Source: Methanosarcinales archaeon (lineage in GTDB: Archaea > Halobacteriota > Methanosarcinia > Methanosarcinales > Methanogasteraceae). Taken from it: DNA of 7,428 nt. Under the pieces are notes generated by a model. The model saw nothing but the letters and a program-made list of their open reading frames with translations. It was not told the origin of the DNA and made no database searches. Shown piece by piece: positions 5,241 through 7,428 of this stretch. The stretch spans positions 1-7,428 of the forward strand of contig QMVM01000098.1 in the NCBI GenBank assembly GCA_003661105.1, read 5' to 3'. A program made the translations under genes and the position numbers. How positions within the stretch are numbered: position 1 is the first letter of the stretch; each line of letters begins with the position of its first letter.

Positions 5241-6320
5241 ATGAAATCCACAAAATCCCTCGAATTTATAAACAACCATAACGCAATGCTTGCGACGATA
5301 ATTATGTTCAGCGTGTTGTTCATGATCTTGATTATCGGGATGCTCATACCGCTATTTGCGGACGTCACTCTCGATGCCGGGTGGTTTAACAACAGGACAA
5401 TGCTGCCAACCCTCCTTCTGGCACTGCTTCTTGGCGTATGCCTGCTTATACCAGACGTCTCGCCGACAAAAATTCTTGTGCTACTCGCGATTGTGGTTGT
5501 GAAAACCGCGCTCTTTGATGAACTATCGATATGTCATAACGCCGCGATCGACGTGGCGGTGCCGGTACTACTCTTTGCCGCGCTTGCGGTCGTATACCGG
5601 GTCCTCCGGCTGCCCAAACTGACACTCCGCAGCGTAAGCCCGCATATAATCCATATCGGCATCGTTCTGATCTTGATCGGAATCGTCGTGAGCACAAACA
5701 TGAGGATCGATGGATCCACGGTTATACAGAATGGTGAATTCGGCGACTACACAGGGCAGCCCTACTCCGTAAAGGTCACTGGAATCTCGAACCAATACGA
5801 GGGCGCGCCTTACGACGAACACCCGGGGTCATCTTATGTGACCCTGATCGATTTCGAGCTCTATAAGGGGGACGCGCTGATCGATCGCGATGCGGTCAAA
5901 TTCATCACGGACTACAAGTGGGGGCAGTCGTATGCCACGAACTATGTCCACCGATCGCTCACAGAAGAGGTGTTCATCACCACGAAGATGGTCGAAGGCG
6001 ACTACGCCAATCTATATATGCGCACAGCACCGTGGATCACCGCGGTCTGGGGCGGGATCCTCCTGATGTCTCTCGGAATCGTCTTGCTCATGTACTCAGT
6101 TAAAATTGGGAAAGAAGGAGCAAAAGCAGCAGAAACGATAAAAGAAAGGGAGAAAGAAGCGAAGAAAGATAAGAGCGAGAAAAGAGGGAAAAGAGGGAAA
6201 AGAGAAAGATCAGGGAAGAGTGAAGACAAGAGTGAAGACAAGAGGGGGGGAAAAGATGGTATCGACGGAAGATACGAAGATTTGCTGCAGAAGGAACTGT
6301 CTGAACTGAAGGCAAGATAG
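5241..6320 (+). CDS. CcmF C-terminal-domain protein (cytochrome c haem lyase subunit, split form)
   Basis: This 359-residue membrane protein is probably part of the machinery that attaches haem to apocytochromes c outside the membrane. Predicted membrane segments are at about 17-40, 54-71, 76-92, 103-121, 135-151 and 265-286. This puts both ends inside and the 152-264 domain outside; basic residues after segment 4 and the tail agree. IIHIGIVLILIGIVVSTN (136-153), followed by a beta-rich outer domain and then TAPWITAVWGGILLMSLGIV, matches the last part of bacterial CcmF. His138 aligns with the His that binds haem b there (from memory of E. coli CcmF). The WWD haem-handling region and about ten membrane segments of full CcmF (about 650 aa) are absent, so a separate CcmF-N protein should exist elsewhere. 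Residues 287-338 form a Lys/Glu/Arg tail with short repeats, unlike CcmF, encoded by a polypurine tract. The M20 gene lies 22 bases upstream and the FAD oxidoreductase gene 40 bases downstream. Confidence 0.72.
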   Translation: MKSTKSLEFINNHNAMLATIIMFSVLFMILIIGMLIPLFADVTLDAGWFNNRTMLPTLLLALLLGVCLLIPDVSPTKILVLLAIVVVKTALFDELSICHNAAIDVAVPVLLFAALAVVYRVLRLPKLTLRSVSPHIIHIGIVLILIGIVVSTNMRIDGSTVIQNGEFGDYTGQPYSVKVTGISNQYEGAPYDEHPGSSYVTLIDFELYKGDALIDRDAVKFITDYKWGQSYATNYVHRSLTEEVFITTKMVEGDYANLYMRTAPWITAVWGGILLMSLGIVLLMYSVKIGKEGAKAAETIKEREKEAKKDKSEKRGKRGKRERSGKSEDKSEDKRGGKDGIDGRYEDLLQKELSELKAR

Positions 6321-6360
6321 GGAAGAGAAGAAGAAAGCGAGAAAAGAGAAAAGGAGCGAG
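6104..6360 (+). repeat. Polypurine tract with short tandem repeats
   Basis: The + strand is overwhelmingly A and G for about 250 bases. It contains a 9-bp unit AAAAGAGGG twice in tandem (6180-6197) followed by a partial third, a 12-bp unit GAGTGAAGACAA twice (6218-6241), and a run of seven G (6244-6250). It encodes the charged tail of the CcmF-like protein but continues past the stop at 6318-6320 into the untranslated gap up to the ribosome site at 6353. The bias is therefore a property of the DNA or RNA and not only of the protein. The repeats and the G run are places where slippage could change tail length or frame. Confidence 0.8.
6353..6356 (+). promoter_or_regulatory. Ribosome binding site of the FAD oxidoreductase gene
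   Basis: GGAG lies four bases before the ATG at 6361, at the 3' end of the purine-rich gap. It supports that ATG as the start and translation from a transcript shared with the CcmF-like gene. Confidence 0.6.
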
Positions 6361-7428
6361 ATGAAGACGATCATCATCGGCGGCGGGCTCTCAGGGCTTG
6401 CATCTGCGTACAGGATGCTAAAAGAGGACATATCTGATGTAACCATCCTTGAGAAAGGTTCCGAAGTCGGCGGGATGGCTGCGAGTTACCATATCGACAA
6501 CTATCACATCGAAAAGTATTACCACCACATCTTCGCGAGCGATTCAGAGCTGATAGATCTCATCGGGAGCATGGGTCTCGGTGCTGACCTGCAATGGCTC
6601 AAAGGAACCACTGGCTATTATATCGACGGAAAGATACACCCGATGAACACGCCGATCGAACTGCTCAAGTCGCCGCTCTCGGTTCCGGACCTGATACGGA
6701 TTGCATACACAGTCCTTGTGACCAGGCGGGCAAAGGATGAGGAGATTTATAAACTCGATCGCGTCACCGCAAAGGAATGGATCCTTAAGAATGCCGGAAG
6801 ATCCGTTTACGAGCGGTTCTTTGAGCCGCTCTTGCGGAGCAAGTTCGGTAGCAGCCACGACCGCGTATCTGCTGCATGGCTCTTCGGGCGCATCAGGATC
6901 AGGTCGAACAGGTCCACAAGTGGCGAGAAGCTTGGATACCTGCGTGGAGGTTTTCATCGCCTCGTCGCACGTCTGACAGAATCGATCGTTGCGATGGGCG
7001 GTGAGATCCGGACGAACTGCGAGGCATCAGAGATCAGAACCGTTGATGGAAGCGTCTCCGGCGTCGATGCCGGCGGATACATCGACTGCGACTCCGTGAT
7101 CTCGACGGTATCCCCTCATGCACTTTTAAAGATAATTTCGGATGCGCCTGATATCCCGTATCAGGGAACTGCGTGTGCGCTCTTTGGCATGAACAGGTCA
7201 CTGATGCCGGATATGTACTGGTTAAACATAAAATCAAGCGTACCTTTTGGTGCGGTCATCGAGCATACGAACTTCCTTCCGGTCTCGGATTACGGAGAGC
7301 ATCTGGTATACGTGACTGCATACTTCCAGGACGATACAGATCCGAGATGGCGGTCTTCGGAGCAGGAACTGATCGATTCGTATCTGGGCGGGCTTCTGGA
7401 GTTATTTCCGGATTTCCACCGCGATGAC
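6361..7428 (+). CDS. FAD-dependent oxidoreductase, protoporphyrinogen oxidase/amine oxidase-like (3' end beyond window)
   Basis: 356 codons are present and the frame is still open at the window edge; relatives are usually 420-480 residues. The N-terminus KTIIIGGGLSGLASAYRML is the FAD-binding Rossmann motif GxGxxG (residues 7-12), followed by the ribose-binding Glu31 in TILEKGSEVGG with the paired Gly at 37-38. NYHIEKYYHHIF (47-58) and YLRGGFHRLVARL (residues 197-209) are typical of the NAD(P)/FAD-dependent oxidoreductases often labelled protoporphyrinogen oxidase-like. No membrane segment or signal is seen, so it is probably cytoplasmic or peripheral to the membrane. Position behind a CcmF-like gene makes a haem-related role tempting, but many members of this family work in polysaccharide or isoprenoid metabolism, and the reaction is not assignable. 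A GGAG site four bases upstream fixes the start. Operon membership with the CcmF-like gene is likely (40-base gap, same strand). Confidence 0.82.
   Translation, partial: MKTIIIGGGLSGLASAYRMLKEDISDVTILEKGSEVGGMAASYHIDNYHIEKYYHHIFASDSELIDLIGSMGLGADLQWLKGTTGYYIDGKIHPMNTPIELLKSPLSVPDLIRIAYTVLVTRRAKDEEIYKLDRVTAKEWILKNAGRSVYERFFEPLLRSKFGSSHDRVSAAWLFGRIRIRSNRSTSGEKLGYLRGGFHRLVARLTESIVAMGGEIRTNCEASEIRTVDGSVSGVDAGGYIDCDSVISTVSPHALLKIISDAPDIPYQGTACALFGMNRSLMPDMYWLNIKSSVPFGAVIEHTNFLPVSDYGEHLVYVTAYFQDDTDPRWRSSEQELIDSYLGGLLELFPDFHRDD

Noticed and set aside
4745..5392. 215-codon minus-strand frame across the M20/CcmF-like boundary
   Set aside because: It is antisense to two well-supported genes, with no protein-like motif.

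Overview
The window looks archaeal, most likely a euryarchaeote of the methanogen/ANME/Syntrophoarchaeum/Archaeoglobi type. This is an inference. It rests on AT-rich TATA-like boxes about 26 nt upstream of start codons that lack a Shine-Dalgarno site, GGTGA(T)-type ribosome sites at other starts, and a short, split-type CcmF protein as found in cytochrome-c-rich archaea. No rRNA or other taxonomic marker is present. GC content is intermediate, and all intact genes lie on the + strand.

Region 1 (1-2127) is a gene-free leader carrying a palindromic element, followed by a complete AMP-forming acetyl-CoA synthetase (acsA) with all acetate-pocket signatures.

Region 2 (2128-3961) is an accessory, decaying stretch. 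It holds an AT-rich small gene with a possible ribbon-helix-helix C-terminus, which runs out of frame into the C-terminal third of a NYN-domain RNase. A well-formed small PD-(D/E)XK nuclease-like gene follows, with its ribosome site overlapping the NYN stop codon. Six bases after that gene lies the N-terminal tip of a P-loop ATPase, cut off by a second palindromic element. The two elements (about 67-152 and 3350-3433) are copies of one roughly 85 bp sequence in opposite orientation, bracketing acsA and the nuclease remnants. Directly after the second copy is about 300 nt that reads like domain I of a group II intron, with no reverse transcriptase and no domain V, so it is a relic. About 220 nt with no supported feature follow.

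Region 3 (3962-7428) is a probable operon. It contains an M20 metallopeptidase/deacylase with all metal ligands, a membrane protein corresponding to the C-terminal part of the haem lyase subunit CcmF but lacking the WWD region, and an FAD-dependent oxidoreductase of the protoporphyrinogen-oxidase/amine-oxidase type that runs off the window. A long polypurine tract encodes the Lys/Glu-rich tail of the CcmF-like protein and continues through its stop codon to the ribosome site of the oxidoreductase gene.

The most unusual parts are the nuclease/ATPase remnant island with its inverted palindromic elements, and the intron relic lodged at the base of one palindrome. No complete new system can be demonstrated. 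What remains suggests a once larger NYN / PD-(D/E)XK / P-loop operon.
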